Shown: positions 26,258-35,408 of the stretch, piece after piece
How the letters are laid out: each line of letters opens with the position of its first letter
How positions within the stretch are numbered: the first letter of the stretch is position 1
Assembly (NCBI RefSeq): GCF_034064985.1
Contig: NZ_CP139249.1
Span: 1,550,001-1,614,000, forward strand
From: Acinetobacter pittii
Lineage (GTDB): Bacteria > Pseudomonadota > Gammaproteobacteria > Pseudomonadales > Moraxellaceae
DNA length: 64,000 bases
Direction of reading: 5' to 3'
Notes under the pieces: model-generated
Seen by the model: only the letters and a program-made list of their open reading frames with translations
Told to the model about the DNA's origin: nothing
Databases searched by the model: none
Made by a program: the position numbers and the translations under genes

Positions 26258-27697
26258 ATGAATAAACATTTATTGGCTAAAATTGCCTTACTGGGCGCTG
26301 CTCAGTTAGTTACTATCAATGCAGCATTAGCTGATGTTCCTCTTACTCCTTCTCAATTTGCTAAAGCAAAAACAGATAACTTTGACAAGAAAGTTATTCT
26401 ATCTAATTTAAATAAGCCGCATGCTTTGTTGTGGGGACCAGATAATCAAATTTGGTTAACTGAAAGAGCAACAGGCAAGATTTTAAGAGTGAATCCTGAG
26501 TCGGGCAGTGTAAAAACAATTTTTCAGGTGCCTGAGATTGTTAATGATGCTGACGGACAAAACGGCTTGTTAGGCTTTGCTTTCCATCCTGACTTTAAAA
26601 ATAATCCTTATATCTATATTTCAGGCACATTTAAAAATCCGAAATCTACAGATAAAGAATTGCCTAATCAAACTATTATTCGTCGTTATACCTATAATAA
26701 ATCAACAGATACGCTCGAGAAGCCAGTCGATTTATTAGCAGGATTACCTTCATCAAAAGACCATCAGTCAGGTCGTCTTGTCATTGGGCCAGATCAAAAG
26801 ATTTATTATACGATTGGTGACCAAGGGCGTAACCAGCTTGCTTATTTGTTCTTGCCAAACCAAGCACAACATACGCCAACTCAACAAGAACTGAATGGCA
26901 AAGACTATCATACCTACATGGGTAAAGTACTACGCTTAAATCTTGATGGAAGTATTCCAAAGGATAATCCAAGTTTTAATGGGGTGGTTAGCCATATTTA
27001 TACACTTGGACATCGTAATCCGCAGGGCTTAGCATTCACTCCAAATGGTAAATTGTTGCAGTCTGAACAAGGCCCGAACTCTGACGATGAAATTAACCTC
27101 ATTGTCAAAGGTGGCAACTATGGTTGGCCGAATGTCGCAGGTTATAAAGATGATAGTGGCTATGCTTATGCTAATTATTCAGCAGCAGCCAATAAGTCAA
27201 TTAAGGATTTAGCTCAGAACGGAGTAAAAGTAGCTGCAGGAGTTCCTGTAACGAAAGAATCTGAATGGACTGGTAAAAACTTTGTCCCACCATTAAAAAC
27301 TTTATATACCGTCCAAGATACCTACAACTATAATGATCCAACTTGTGGAGAGATGACTTATATTTGTTGGCCAACAGTTGCGCCGTCATCTGCTTATGTC
27401 TATAAGGGCGGTAAAAAAGCAATTACTGGTTGGGAAAATACATTATTGGTTCCTTCTTTAAAACGTGGCGTTATTTTCCGTATCAAGTTAGATCCAACCT
27501 ACAGTACGACTTATGATGATGCTGTACCAATGTTTAAAAGCAACAACCGTTATCGTGATGTAATTGCAAGCCCAGATGGGAATGTTTTATATGTGTTAAC
27601 TGATACCGCTGGAAATGTTCAAAAAGATGATGGCTCTGTAACCAATACATTAGAAAATCCAGGATCTCTCATTAAGTTTACATATAAGGCTCAGTAA
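26258..27697 (+). CDS. gdhB: Soluble quinoprotein glucose dehydrogenase (PQQ)
   Basis: Periplasmic enzyme that oxidises glucose and other aldoses to lactones using PQQ and calcium. The 479-residue precursor has a 25-residue signal peptide (cut at ALA-DVP). In mature numbering the catalytic H144 (SKDHQSGRL, precursor H169) and R228 (GHRNPQG, precursor R253) fall exactly where they lie in the A. calcoaceticus enzyme. The six-bladed propeller repeats and the single cysteine pair (CGEMTYIC) are also present. This protein is almost a species-group marker for the A. calcoaceticus-baumannii complex. No pqq gene is nearby. Confidence 0.97.
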   Translation: MNKHLLAKIALLGAAQLVTINAALADVPLTPSQFAKAKTDNFDKKVILSNLNKPHALLWGPDNQIWLTERATGKILRVNPESGSVKTIFQVPEIVNDADGQNGLLGFAFHPDFKNNPYIYISGTFKNPKSTDKELPNQTIIRRYTYNKSTDTLEKPVDLLAGLPSSKDHQSGRLVIGPDQKIYYTIGDQGRNQLAYLFLPNQAQHTPTQQELNGKDYHTYMGKVLRLNLDGSIPKDNPSFNGVVSHIYTLGHRNPQGLAFTPNGKLLQSEQGPNSDDEINLIVKGGNYGWPNVAGYKDDSGYAYANYSAAANKSIKDLAQNGVKVAAGVPVTKESEWTGKNFVPPLKTLYTVQDTYNYNDPTCGEMTYICWPTVAPSSAYVYKGGKKAITGWENTLLVPSLKRGVIFRIKLDPTYSTTYDDAVPMFKSNNRYRDVIASPDGNVLYVLTDTAGNVQKDDGSVTNTLENPGSLIKFTYKAQ

Positions 27698-27708
27698 CAC
27701 TGCTCATT

Positions 27709-27738
27709 AAAAAACCGATCTTTATAGATCGGTTTTTT
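27709..27738. terminator. Terminator between gdhB and the universal stress gene
   Basis: A perfect 12-base stem (27709-27720 with 27727-27738), loop TTTATA, with A and T runs on the two ends, so it can serve both convergent genes. Confidence 0.92.
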
Positions 27739-27750
27739 GCTTTAGAAAAA

Positions 27751-28194
27751 CTATTCAGTTACGACGAGTACCGGTAAATGAATTTCTCCTAAAAGAGCTT
27801 GAGTCACACTTCCTAAGAAGAACTTTTTAAACCCTTTTCGACCATGAGAACCAATCACTAATAAGTCTGCTTGTAGCTCGGTAGCTGCTTTAATAATTTC
27901 TGTGTGAATTGTGTGACCTTCAACAATTTTTGTTTCAACAGAAATTCCATGCTGGCTAAATTGTTCTTTCGCTTGGTCTAAAATAGTCTGAATAGATGCT
28001 CTAGCTTTATTAAAGTAATCCTGTGCTAATTCTGTACTATCAATAAATTCTACAGAAATAAAAGGATCTATGGTCAGCGCATATACTAGAGTCACTTTAC
28101 TACCAAAGGCCTTAGCAACTGCCGCTGCATGATTGACAGCAATAAGTGAAGTAGGAGAACCATCGACTGGAACCAAGATATGGTGATAACTCAT
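27751..28194 (-). CDS. Universal stress protein, UspA family
   Basis: 147-residue single-domain Usp with the ATP-binding type motif: N-terminal ILVPVDGSPTS and C-terminal VIGSHGRKGFKKFFLGSVTQALL (G-2x-G-9x-G-S/T). It is therefore of the nucleotide-binding class rather than strict UspA. The start at 28194 is chosen because AAGGAG lies six bases upstream. The frame extends 16 codons further to 28242, but that ATG lacks a ribosome site. The gene is convergent with gdhB and monocistronic. Confidence 0.9.
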   Translation of the reverse strand: MSYHHILVPVDGSPTSLIAVNHAAAVAKAFGSKVTLVYALTIDPFISVEFIDSTELAQDYFNKARASIQTILDQAKEQFSQHGISVETKIVEGHTIHTEIIKAATELQADLLVIGSHGRKGFKKFFLGSVTQALLGEIHLPVLVVTE

Positions 28195-28336
28195 ATATTG
28201 CTCCTTATTGTCCTGTGACAATGTGGGGTGGCAAAACACCAAATTATTATCTTTATGTCTATATTATGAACAATTTTTTTAAAAGTTATTGTTTACTTTT
28301 AGTATGAATAGAACCGAAAAAGCTTATTAGCTATAT

Positions 28337-30433
28337 TTAGCTTAAAGTATTGTAATGACTTTCTAAGTAAGGTTGTTTTTGTTTAAGTATTGAAATAACT
28401 TGATTGGCATCTATAGCAGATTCAAATAAGAATCCTTGACCTATGCTATAACCAAATTGTCGAAGTAGTTCTTCTTGTTCAGGCGTCTCAATCCCCTCAG
28501 CGATAAGCCCAAGTGATAAATTCGGAGCGAGTAACCCAATTGCTTGAACAATTGCATAAATGGATGGGTCATGCTGCATCTTTTGTATAAAACTACAATC
28601 TACTTTTAAACTGTCAATCGGGTAATCGCGAATATGCGTAAGCGATGAAAAACCAGTACCAAAGTCGTCTAGTGCAATACGGACCCCATGCTGTTTTAAT
28701 TTATTCAGAGCTCGGATTACATACTCTGAACCTCGATCACCCAACATGTGTTCGGTGACTTCAATTTCAATATAATGTGTCGGTATTTGAAATTGATTAA
28801 TCTTTTTCAAAAGCCGCTCAGCGTAGTTATCTCTTAAGAACTCTACAGGTGCGGCATTTAAGGAAACAGGAAGAGGTGTAATACCAAGATTTATCCATTT
28901 TGCGATATCACGTAAAACTTGATGCTGCATTGTTTCACCAATTTTACTCGCTAAATTATAATCTTTAAAAGCTTCTGCAATTTGTGCAGGGTAGCCTCTT
29001 TGAGCTGAGGTGGTATGCCATCTTAATAAAGCTTCAAAACCAACTACATGATGGGTTCTTAAATCTACTTTAGGTTGATAGTAGGGCTGAATTGTATGAT
29101 GGCGAATCAACTGGCGTGCTAAATTAAGCTGAGAAGCGACTGTTTCGGTCATTTGCATCATGCATGGATCATACATGCGAATTCCACCACGACCACGTGC
29201 TTTTAAGTCATGTAATGCCATATCAGCACAACTAAGTAAACCTGACTGATCTATGGCATCTTGTGGGTAAATTGCGCAACCAATACTCATGCCACCATTT
29301 AGAACATTACCTAAATAGGTAATCGGTTGATTTAGCTGTTGAAGTAAAATGGCTGCTAGGTCGCGCACATCATTTTCAGATTTGAGGTTATTAATAATAA
29401 CCGCAAATTCATCTCCACCTAATCGTGCAACAAAACATCGTTCCTCATCGACACAATGGCTAAAGCGTTTGGAGAGAACTTTTAATAGATGATCGCCTGC
29501 GCTATGCCCTAAAGTATCATTAATATGTTTAAAGTGGTCAAGGTCGATTAAAAGTAACCCCACACTTGTTTGGGTGTCTTTTGAATAGGCGAGGATACGT
29601 TTAAGCTGAAATTTAAATGAGCGCCGATTACATAAACCAGTCAGCTCATCTCTCTCGCTCATATTCCTGAGTTGGTTTTCTGCCAAATGTTGTTGAGTAA
29701 CATTGCGGGAGACACAAAGTATTTGTCCGATTTCACCATTTTCCCGATGAATCGGGGTAAGCATATTATCCCAATATTCAGGGTCTTGATCGGGTAAACA
29801 GCTCATCCCTGCAAATCGGGCAACCTTTCCTTGAAGAGCCTTTTTTAAAGCAATGCGTCCACGTTTACGAATATGGGGTGGCAATAACTCAAGCCATTTC
29901 ATTCCAAATTCTGTTTCGTCAACAGGGACACCTAAGGCGAGGCACCCTGATTTATTCATATGAGAAACTGTGCCATCTACATTAAGTACTTTAATGCAAT
30001 CCTCACTGATGTCTAACATTTGATTTTGTATTTCAATATTCTTCTGCAAGTTTTGTTGTTCTTGGATATCATGATCAATATCTAAAAAGCTAACATACCA
30101 TTCGTTAACCTGAGATGGGCCGCGATACTTAGAGGCTTGAATAGAGAGTTTGCACCATCTATATTGATTTCCAATTTGTAAAAGTCGACATTTTAATTCT
30201 ATTCTTTTTTGAAGGCGAATTGCTTCGAGCCATCTCTTTTTGACTTCATCTAAATCGGTAGGATATATAAAATCTAACCATTGCTCGGGCAAGGGAGAAA
30301 ATGTATCTAACCAATATTCTGTACACTCTACATTGCAATATAATATCAAGCCATTTTCATCACTCACCCAAGTTGGTAATGGAATTTGCTCAACAATAAA
30401 ATGCTTTTGAGTAGTGTTCGACATTGAAGTCAT
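28337..30433 (-). CDS. PAS-PAS-GGDEF-EAL cyclic-di-GMP protein
   Basis: 698-residue cytoplasmic signalling protein with two PAS-like sensor domains (about 10-120 and 130-250), a diguanylate cyclase domain with an intact GGDEF at 339-343, and an EAL phosphodiesterase domain with EALLRWH at 467 and the IDDFGTGFSSL and IAEGIET motifs. No RxxD product-inhibition site precedes GGDEF. Both catalytic motifs look intact, so the net activity cannot be told. No membrane segments are seen. It is a single-gene unit; the start at 30433 has AGG six bases upstream. Confidence 0.92.
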   Translation of the reverse strand: MTSMSNTTQKHFIVEQIPLPTWVSDENGLILYCNVECTEYWLDTFSPLPEQWLDFIYPTDLDEVKKRWLEAIRLQKRIELKCRLLQIGNQYRWCKLSIQASKYRGPSQVNEWYVSFLDIDHDIQEQQNLQKNIEIQNQMLDISEDCIKVLNVDGTVSHMNKSGCLALGVPVDETEFGMKWLELLPPHIRKRGRIALKKALQGKVARFAGMSCLPDQDPEYWDNMLTPIHRENGEIGQILCVSRNVTQQHLAENQLRNMSERDELTGLCNRRSFKFQLKRILAYSKDTQTSVGLLLIDLDHFKHINDTLGHSAGDHLLKVLSKRFSHCVDEERCFVARLGGDEFAVIINNLKSENDVRDLAAILLQQLNQPITYLGNVLNGGMSIGCAIYPQDAIDQSGLLSCADMALHDLKARGRGGIRMYDPCMMQMTETVASQLNLARQLIRHHTIQPYYQPKVDLRTHHVVGFEALLRWHTTSAQRGYPAQIAEAFKDYNLASKIGETMQHQVLRDIAKWINLGITPLPVSLNAAPVEFLRDNYAERLLKKINQFQIPTHYIEIEVTEHMLGDRGSEYVIRALNKLKQHGVRIALDDFGTGFSSLTHIRDYPIDSLKVDCSFIQKMQHDPSIYAIVQAIGLLAPNLSLGLIAEGIETPEQEELLRQFGYSIGQGFLFESAIDANQVISILKQKQPYLESHYNTLS

Positions 30434-30880
30434 AACATGCCTAGAAAGATTGAGAGTTGATTAATCTATTTATTAGTAGGTATTGTAATCTTTCTGTAGT
30501 GTCCAAAATAGTAATAACTAAATTTTAAGTGTACTTTTTTTGAACTAAAGCTGGGTTGTTAAAACTATTATATACTTAATATTTAATTTATGTTTTTGTT
30601 ATTTATTGGTTTTTAACGATCTTGTCTTAAAAAAAATATTTATGATGATTTTTGTAAAAAACTTATTAAAACAGAAGCTTATAACTGGCTTGATATAATT
30701 AGTTTAATAAAAATAAGCTTAACGATGAGTAGAAGAAAACGAGAAAAAATAAAACGATAGTAAATTAAATTTTATTCAGATTATATAAATAAAAAACATC
30801 TTAAAAATAGTTTAAATAAATACAATAACTACTACTAAGTTTACAAAAGTAACATAAAATAAAGGCTTTTATTATCGTAA
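30434..30880. other. AT-rich spacer
   Basis: About 450 bases with no credible gene. An 11-codon basic frame at 30725 (MSRRKREKIKR) has no ribosome site and is probably chance. The spacer leads into a candidate small RNA. Confidence 0.4.
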
Positions 30881-30962
30881 AATTCTTTTTGTCAAAAAGG
30901 ATATATATTTCCTTTTTGTGCATTTTATAGCCTACATTTTCCCCAAGATGTAGGTTTTTTTT
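30880..30962 (+). ncRNA. Candidate small RNA with two hairpins
   Basis: A perfect 9-base stem CAAAAAGGA/TCCTTTTTG (30893-30901 with 30910-30918) is followed 12 bases later by a terminator: CCTACAT/ATGTAGG (30931-30937 with 30948-30954) and then eight Ts. No plus-strand gene lies upstream, so the terminator has no known client. The terminator loop TTTCCCCAAG resembles that of the candidate RNA at 21030. A promoter was not clearly identified: GTAACA and TATTAT at 30849 and 30870 are only 15 apart. Confidence 0.42.
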
Positions 30963-30999
30963 ATGCATAATTTTTAGAAATTCTAACTACTAAAAATAA

Positions 31000-31020
31000 A
31001 AAAAGCCAAAATGGCTTTTT
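31000..31020 (-). terminator. Terminator overlapping the stop of the next gene
   Basis: Stem AAAAAGCCA/TGGCTTTTT (31000-31008 with 31012-31020), loop AAA; on the minus strand it is followed by T-rich sequence and includes the stop codon region of the 71-residue gene. Confidence 0.8.
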
Positions 31021-31234
31021 ACACAGTTTCTGGTTTTTTCAACTGTTCTTGAATGTACAGATTCATATAGTATTGTTCGATATAATCATCAGCATAGTTG
31101 TTTGCTAATGTTTTTGTCGCCACTTGCTCATGTTTTAAATAGCAATTTGATTCAAGATCTTTTTCGAGTACCCACCATTTACGGTTAATACGACGTACCT
31201 GAAACTTGTCACTTTTGTATTTTCTTTTAGCCAT
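31019..31234 (-). CDS. Small basic hypothetical protein
   Basis: 71-residue protein, not recognised. It is basic at the start (MAKRKYKSDKFQVRRINRKWWVLEKD) and tyrosine-rich in a helical second half (NNYADDYIEQYYMNLYIQEQLK). It has no signal peptide or membrane segment. The first half looks like a small beta-hairpin with W-W, reminiscent of DNA- or RNA-binding arm domains, but this is only an impression. A GGA site lies 5-8 bases upstream of the ATG and a terminator overlaps the stop, so the gene is probably real. Confidence 0.65.
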   Translation of the reverse strand: MAKRKYKSDKFQVRRINRKWWVLEKDLESNCYLKHEQVATKTLANNYADDYIEQYYMNLYIQEQLKKPETV

Positions 31235-31366
31235 TTTTCCGGAGTTTGCTATTCAGTTATTGAAAGAGAATTTCTACTGGAGTTACGAGCTCAAGTCAAC
31301 AGATGGAAAGTTAATTGATTATTTTATGTAGGATTTATATCTCAATGGTACATAGAAAAATATTAA

Positions 31367-31401
31367 AATAATTAAGCTCTCGTAAGGAGAGCTTAATTAT
31401 T
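31367..31401 (-). terminator. Long hairpin after the MarR gene
   Basis: A perfect 15-base stem (31367-31381 with 31387-31401) with a 5-base loop, GAGAGC core and A/T-rich ends, directly downstream of the MarR gene. A true T run is lacking, so termination is likely but less certain. Confidence 0.7.
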
Positions 31402-31428
31402 ATTTATCTGATGGTTTTTTATTTGGTT

Positions 31429-31893
31429 TTAACGAGACAGGTTCTTTAAAAGTAATTTTAAGCTTTCCATCATTTTTTCGAGTTGTAAAGGAGTAATACC
31501 TTCAAAAGACTGCTCAAGTACTACGCTGGTTAGATCATTGATCTTGTTGATCATTTCAGTACCTTTTTCTGTAAGTACTACACGGGTAATTCGTCCGTCA
31601 GTCTGACAAGAATATGTTTCAACCAGTCCTTCATCTTTTAATCGATAAACGATTTTTGTGGTAGTCGACATTTTTGAAATAATCATATCTGAAAGTTCAG
31701 AAACACTCGCATGGGGCTTGCTGCTTAAAGCCAACATGATGCGTCGACGTGAGTTATCTAAACCATATTTTTTTAAAGCATTATCAATGTTTTGTACATA
31801 TTGAGCATGTACTTGAGTAATCCAATAATATGGAAAATCTTCAAGAGTAAAAGATTCTGTTGTAGGTAAAAAACGCGCATACTTCTTTGTCAT
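31429..31893 (-). CDS. MarR-family transcriptional regulator
   Basis: 154-residue winged-helix regulator. The recognition region ASVSELSDMIISKMSTTTKIVYRLKDEGLVETYSCQTDGRITRVVLTEKG (about 62-112) includes the wing DGRITRVVLTEKG typical of MarR proteins. MarR proteins usually repress nearby genes and respond to phenolic compounds. The upstream 850-base spacer contains no partner gene, so its target is unknown. It is transcribed alone. Confidence 0.88.
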   Translation of the reverse strand: MTKKYARFLPTTESFTLEDFPYYWITQVHAQYVQNIDNALKKYGLDNSRRRIMLALSSKPHASVSELSDMIISKMSTTTKIVYRLKDEGLVETYSCQTDGRITRVVLTEKGTEMINKINDLTSVVLEQSFEGITPLQLEKMMESLKLLLKNLSR

Positions 31894-32707
31894 TGACTTT
31901 TCCCCATACCTTGGTGGATCGCATTCCTGGTGAACTATCTTTAATAGTTGAAAAATATAGTTTCATCAAGCAAGTTATAACAGGACTTTACTTGATGAGC
32001 AAAAGTTATATAGCTTCATTTGATAATGACGTTGAATAGTCCTTATCTTTATAGAGCATTACTATATCTTTGCATGAACTTAAAAATATTCTTCCTCTAT
32101 AATCAAAGAGTATTGAAAATTAATACTACTTAACAAAGCAGCCTCAAAAGCTCTTTGAATAGATATATAAGATCGCATCTAAGCTTGCTTGATCGTTAAA
32201 TGAACGATATTGCTTGCAACCGCATCGTAGAAAAAAAATTATGATTTGACCGTGGCATTGAACGAGAAAGTTTTTGTCTCTAAAGTCATAATTATGAAAA
32301 ATCAAGATATTTAAATAATAAATATTTTTATATATCAATGCCTTGCTTTATTTTTATATTGATAAAATTTACCATACATTTAACATGAAACATCTATTAT
32401 TTAGTAAATTAAAATTATTTTTTATTTTAAGTATTTGATTTTTATTTATAATTTAAGTATTTACTTTTAAATCTTAAATTATGATAGAGAGTGGAATTTG
32501 TCTATAAATTATATTTTTTATAAATTTTACTTGAAATATCTCTTTTAAATCGCAAAAGCAACCAACTTTAACTGTAATGTTAGCAGAGGAAATGTCAGCA
32601 CAAATTATGGCTAGAGCTATTCAGATTAAATGAGTTAAGTCTTAGACAATTAACTATCAAGTAGTTTTTAATTTAAATTTTTATGAGATCAGGCATATAT
32701 AATTTAT
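31894..32707. other. Long AT-rich gap with no clear gene
   Basis: Over 800 bases between the MarR gene and fruA. One frame near 32540-32630 is open between two stops and ends in MLAEEMSAQIMARAIQIK (ATG near 32578); its composition is more protein-like than its surroundings, so it might be a gene remnant or small peptide. AAGTATTT is repeated at 32429 and 32455. No RNA gene was recognised. Confidence 0.35.
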
Positions 32708-32739
32708 AAAAAAGGGAGAATATAAATTCTCCCTTTTTT
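32708..32739 (-). terminator. Terminator of the fru operon
   Basis: A 14-base stem (32708-32721 with 32726-32739), loop ATAA, core GGGAGAAT, ending in six Ts on either strand. It ends two bases before the fruA stop codon. Confidence 0.9.
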
Positions 32740-32740
32740 A

Positions 32741-34468
32741 TTATGAAATAGCTACGGGCTTTTCTTCTAACTTTTTCTTAACAATGGCATAACTTATTCC
32801 TGTAACGATACTACCTGCAGCAATTGCAGCAAGATATAACCAAGCATGATTAATTGCATTCGGAATTAAAAGAACAAATACACCACCGTGAGGAGTAACC
32901 AACTCGCAATGGAAAAGGGCAACAAGTGCTCCAGTCACAGCTCCACCTAAAATGCAGGTTGGAATAACACGCATTGGGTCTTTAGCTGCAAAAGGAATAG
33001 CACCTTCAGAAATAAAACATAAACCTAATACGAAAGCTGCTTTTCCGGCATCTTTCTCTCCGGTACTAAATTTATTCCTTGCAATGAAAGTCGCAATAGC
33101 CATACCAATAGCAGGGACCATGCCGCCAGCCATTGTTGCTGCCATAGGCATATAAGTATTTGTTGTCAGTAAGCCGACAGTAAAAGCGTAGGCCGCTTTA
33201 TTGATTGGACCACCCAAATCAATACACATCATGCTTGCTAATATAATACCCATTAACACGGCATTTGTTGTACCCATGTTGTTTAGGAAGTCTTTCATTA
33301 GCTCAAAAATATGTGCTACTGGCTGACCCACCACGTAAAACATGATAAGGCCAACGAATAATGTACCTAATAGGGGAATAATTAAAATAGGTTTAAGTGC
33401 TTCTAAGCTTGTAGGAAGTTTGAGTTTTTTTGCAATAAAAAGCGTGATATAGCCAGCAAGAAAACCTGAGACAATGCCACCTAAAAAACCTGCTTGTAGC
33501 TGAGAGGCGAGTAAGCCCCCAATTAAACCAGGTGCAAGACCAGGACGATCAGCAATTGAGTAGGCAATATAGCCCGATAACATCGGGACCATGAGCATAA
33601 ATGCAGCAGCACCAATTTGTTTTAATATGGCAGGTAAGCTACCTGCTTGTTCAGCAGCATTTAGACCAAAGCATAAGGAGAGAGCAATTAACAGACCTCC
33701 AGCTACCACCATAGGTAACATATAAGAGACACCCGTTAAGAGATGTTTATATACGCCAACTTTTTCGGTTTTATCTTTGTTTTCTGCAGATGTTTGTTGC
33801 TTACCTTGTTCTAAAACTTGTGCATTGCTGATAGCTTCTGCAAAGGCTTTATCTGTTTGCTTTAGAGCAAAGCCTGTACTGCATCGATAAACGCGCTTAC
33901 CTACAAAACGATCTGTATTAACTTCGATGTCAGTCGCAAGAATCACAATGTCTGCTTCAGCAATAGCTTGAGCTGATAAAATGTTTTTTGCACCAACAGA
34001 ACCTTGTGTTTCTACTTCAATCTCATACCCAAGCTTTTCTGCACCTTGTTGTAAAGCTTCAGCAGCCATAAAAGTATGGGCAACACCCGTAGGGCAGGCA
34101 GTGATTGCTACAAACTTTTTAGTAGTAATTACTGTCAAGCTATTATCACTTAACCAATCTTGAGCTGGCTTAAAGTGATCTAAGGCAGTTTGGAAAGCTG
34201 TGTGAGCATCATTTTTTATCTCTTCAATGCTAATGAAAGATAATGGATGTGTACCAAAAATATGAAGATCTTTCGGCCGTTGTCCAATCACGATGACTTG
34301 TTCAAAGCTTTCATTCGGATCGAATTCATCAAGCGAAATAATGCTATTTTGATAACCTTGTTGGGATGCCACTTGTGCAAGTTTACGAGCTAAAATCAAA
34401 GCATTGACTTGCTGTTGCGGACTATTAATGACAAATAATAAATGTTTAGCAGTTAGCATCAGATTCAC
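32741..34468 (-). CDS. fruA: PTS fructose transporter subunit EIIB'BC
   Basis: Inner-membrane permease that imports fructose as fructose 1-phosphate. The 575 residues comprise an N-terminal degenerate IIB' domain (about 5-105), an active IIB domain with the phosphorylated cysteine C125 in ITACPTGVAHTF, and a IIC domain with about nine membrane segments from residue 235 (GGLLIALSL, MCIDLGGPINKAAYAF, FISEGAIPFAA). The longest frame starts with GTG at 34468, overlapping fruK by 23 bases; an ATG at 34459 is an equally likely start. Last gene of fruBKA. Confidence 0.95.
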   Translation of the reverse strand: MNLMLTAKHLLFVINSPQQQVNALILARKLAQVASQQGYQNSIISLDEFDPNESFEQVIVIGQRPKDLHIFGTHPLSFISIEEIKNDAHTAFQTALDHFKPAQDWLSDNSLTVITTKKFVAITACPTGVAHTFMAAEALQQGAEKLGYEIEVETQGSVGAKNILSAQAIAEADIVILATDIEVNTDRFVGKRVYRCSTGFALKQTDKAFAEAISNAQVLEQGKQQTSAENKDKTEKVGVYKHLLTGVSYMLPMVVAGGLLIALSLCFGLNAAEQAGSLPAILKQIGAAAFMLMVPMLSGYIAYSIADRPGLAPGLIGGLLASQLQAGFLGGIVSGFLAGYITLFIAKKLKLPTSLEALKPILIIPLLGTLFVGLIMFYVVGQPVAHIFELMKDFLNNMGTTNAVLMGIILASMMCIDLGGPINKAAYAFTVGLLTTNTYMPMAATMAGGMVPAIGMAIATFIARNKFSTGEKDAGKAAFVLGLCFISEGAIPFAAKDPMRVIPTCILGGAVTGALVALFHCELVTPHGGVFVLLIPNAINHAWLYLAAIAAGSIVTGISYAIVKKKLEEKPVAIS

Positions 34469-35393
34469 TCAATGAATTGATTGTAGTTTGGGCTTTTAAT
34501 TGGTTTAGCTTTTCAGCATTGGGAATGTGAAAGCCTATTTGTGTTACAGCATGACTCGCAATTGCTGTGGCTGTTTTTAATGTTTCTTCGGCAGAAAAAC
34601 CATTTATTAAGCCATGAATCATGCCTGCTAAAAGAGAGTCACCTGCACCAACGGTACTTTTAACGATCACTTTAGGAGCTTTGGCATGAAGTGGGTGAGT
34701 GTCGTGTAGCCAGTTTACACCGTCTTCTCCCATAGAAATAACGACATGCTCAATTTTAGCTAAGTTTTCAAAAAGCTTTTTTTGTTCAGAATAAGTCGCG
34801 GCAGGAAGTTGATAGCTTTCTACTAACTCATCTGTATTTGGCTTAATCATCCATGGTTGGCATTCAATTGCAGCGACCAATGCTTTACCACTTGTATCAA
34901 GTGCAACTTTTTTCCCTTGCGCTTGAATGAGCTTAATAAGTTGCTGTAATTCATCAACACTAAAACCTTGTGGAAGGCTCCCGGCAATGGCAACTACATC
35001 TATCTGTGGCAAAATCATTTCGATTTTTTGAAAGAGGTTCTTCTTATCTAGTTCAGAAACAAAGAAACCTTTTCCATTTAAATCGGTCATACGTCCAGAA
35101 TGTTCAGCAATTTTTATATTTTGACGAGTTTCGCCTTCAATATAAATAAACTCTGGTTGGAATTGAGCTTTTTTAAAATGCTCATCAAAAATCTGTTTGT
35201 TCATTGTTCCTAAAAAACCAGAAACAATAACCTCATGCCCCAAATCTTTTAAAACTTGTGCAATATTTAAGCCTTTGCCTGCTGCATGTATTTCTACAGA
35301 TTCTTGACGATTTACTTGACCTATCTGTAACTCATTGATTTGTATAGTCACATCAATTGCAGGATTTAAAGTAATTGTTAAAACTTTAGCCAT
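34446..35393 (-). CDS. fruK: 1-phosphofructokinase
   Basis: Ribokinase-family enzyme that converts fructose 1-phosphate from FruA to fructose 1,6-bisphosphate. It has 315 residues. The glycine-rich N-terminal motif AAGKGLNIAQVLKDLG lies near residues 37-52, and the C-terminal PfkB signature VGAGDSLLAGMIHG carries the catalytic base D252. It begins 15 bases after fruB and overlaps fruA, consistent with one operon transcript. Confidence 0.95.
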   Translation of the reverse strand: MAKVLTITLNPAIDVTIQINELQIGQVNRQESVEIHAAGKGLNIAQVLKDLGHEVIVSGFLGTMNKQIFDEHFKKAQFQPEFIYIEGETRQNIKIAEHSGRMTDLNGKGFFVSELDKKNLFQKIEMILPQIDVVAIAGSLPQGFSVDELQQLIKLIQAQGKKVALDTSGKALVAAIECQPWMIKPNTDELVESYQLPAATYSEQKKLFENLAKIEHVVISMGEDGVNWLHDTHPLHAKAPKVIVKSTVGAGDSLLAGMIHGLINGFSAEETLKTATAIASHAVTQIGFHIPNAEKLNQLKAQTTINSLSESDANC

Positions 35394-35408
35394 TACTATT
35401 CCTAATCT

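Noticed and set aside
30725..30760. Eleven-codon basic peptide MSRRKREKIKR
   Set aside because: No ribosome site, no promoter, and too short to distinguish from chance in A-rich sequence.
32144..32338. 64-codon minus-strand frame in the MarR-fruA gap
   Set aside because: No ribosome site, and a composition typical of translated AT-rich spacer (runs of Ile, Phe, Tyr and Asn).
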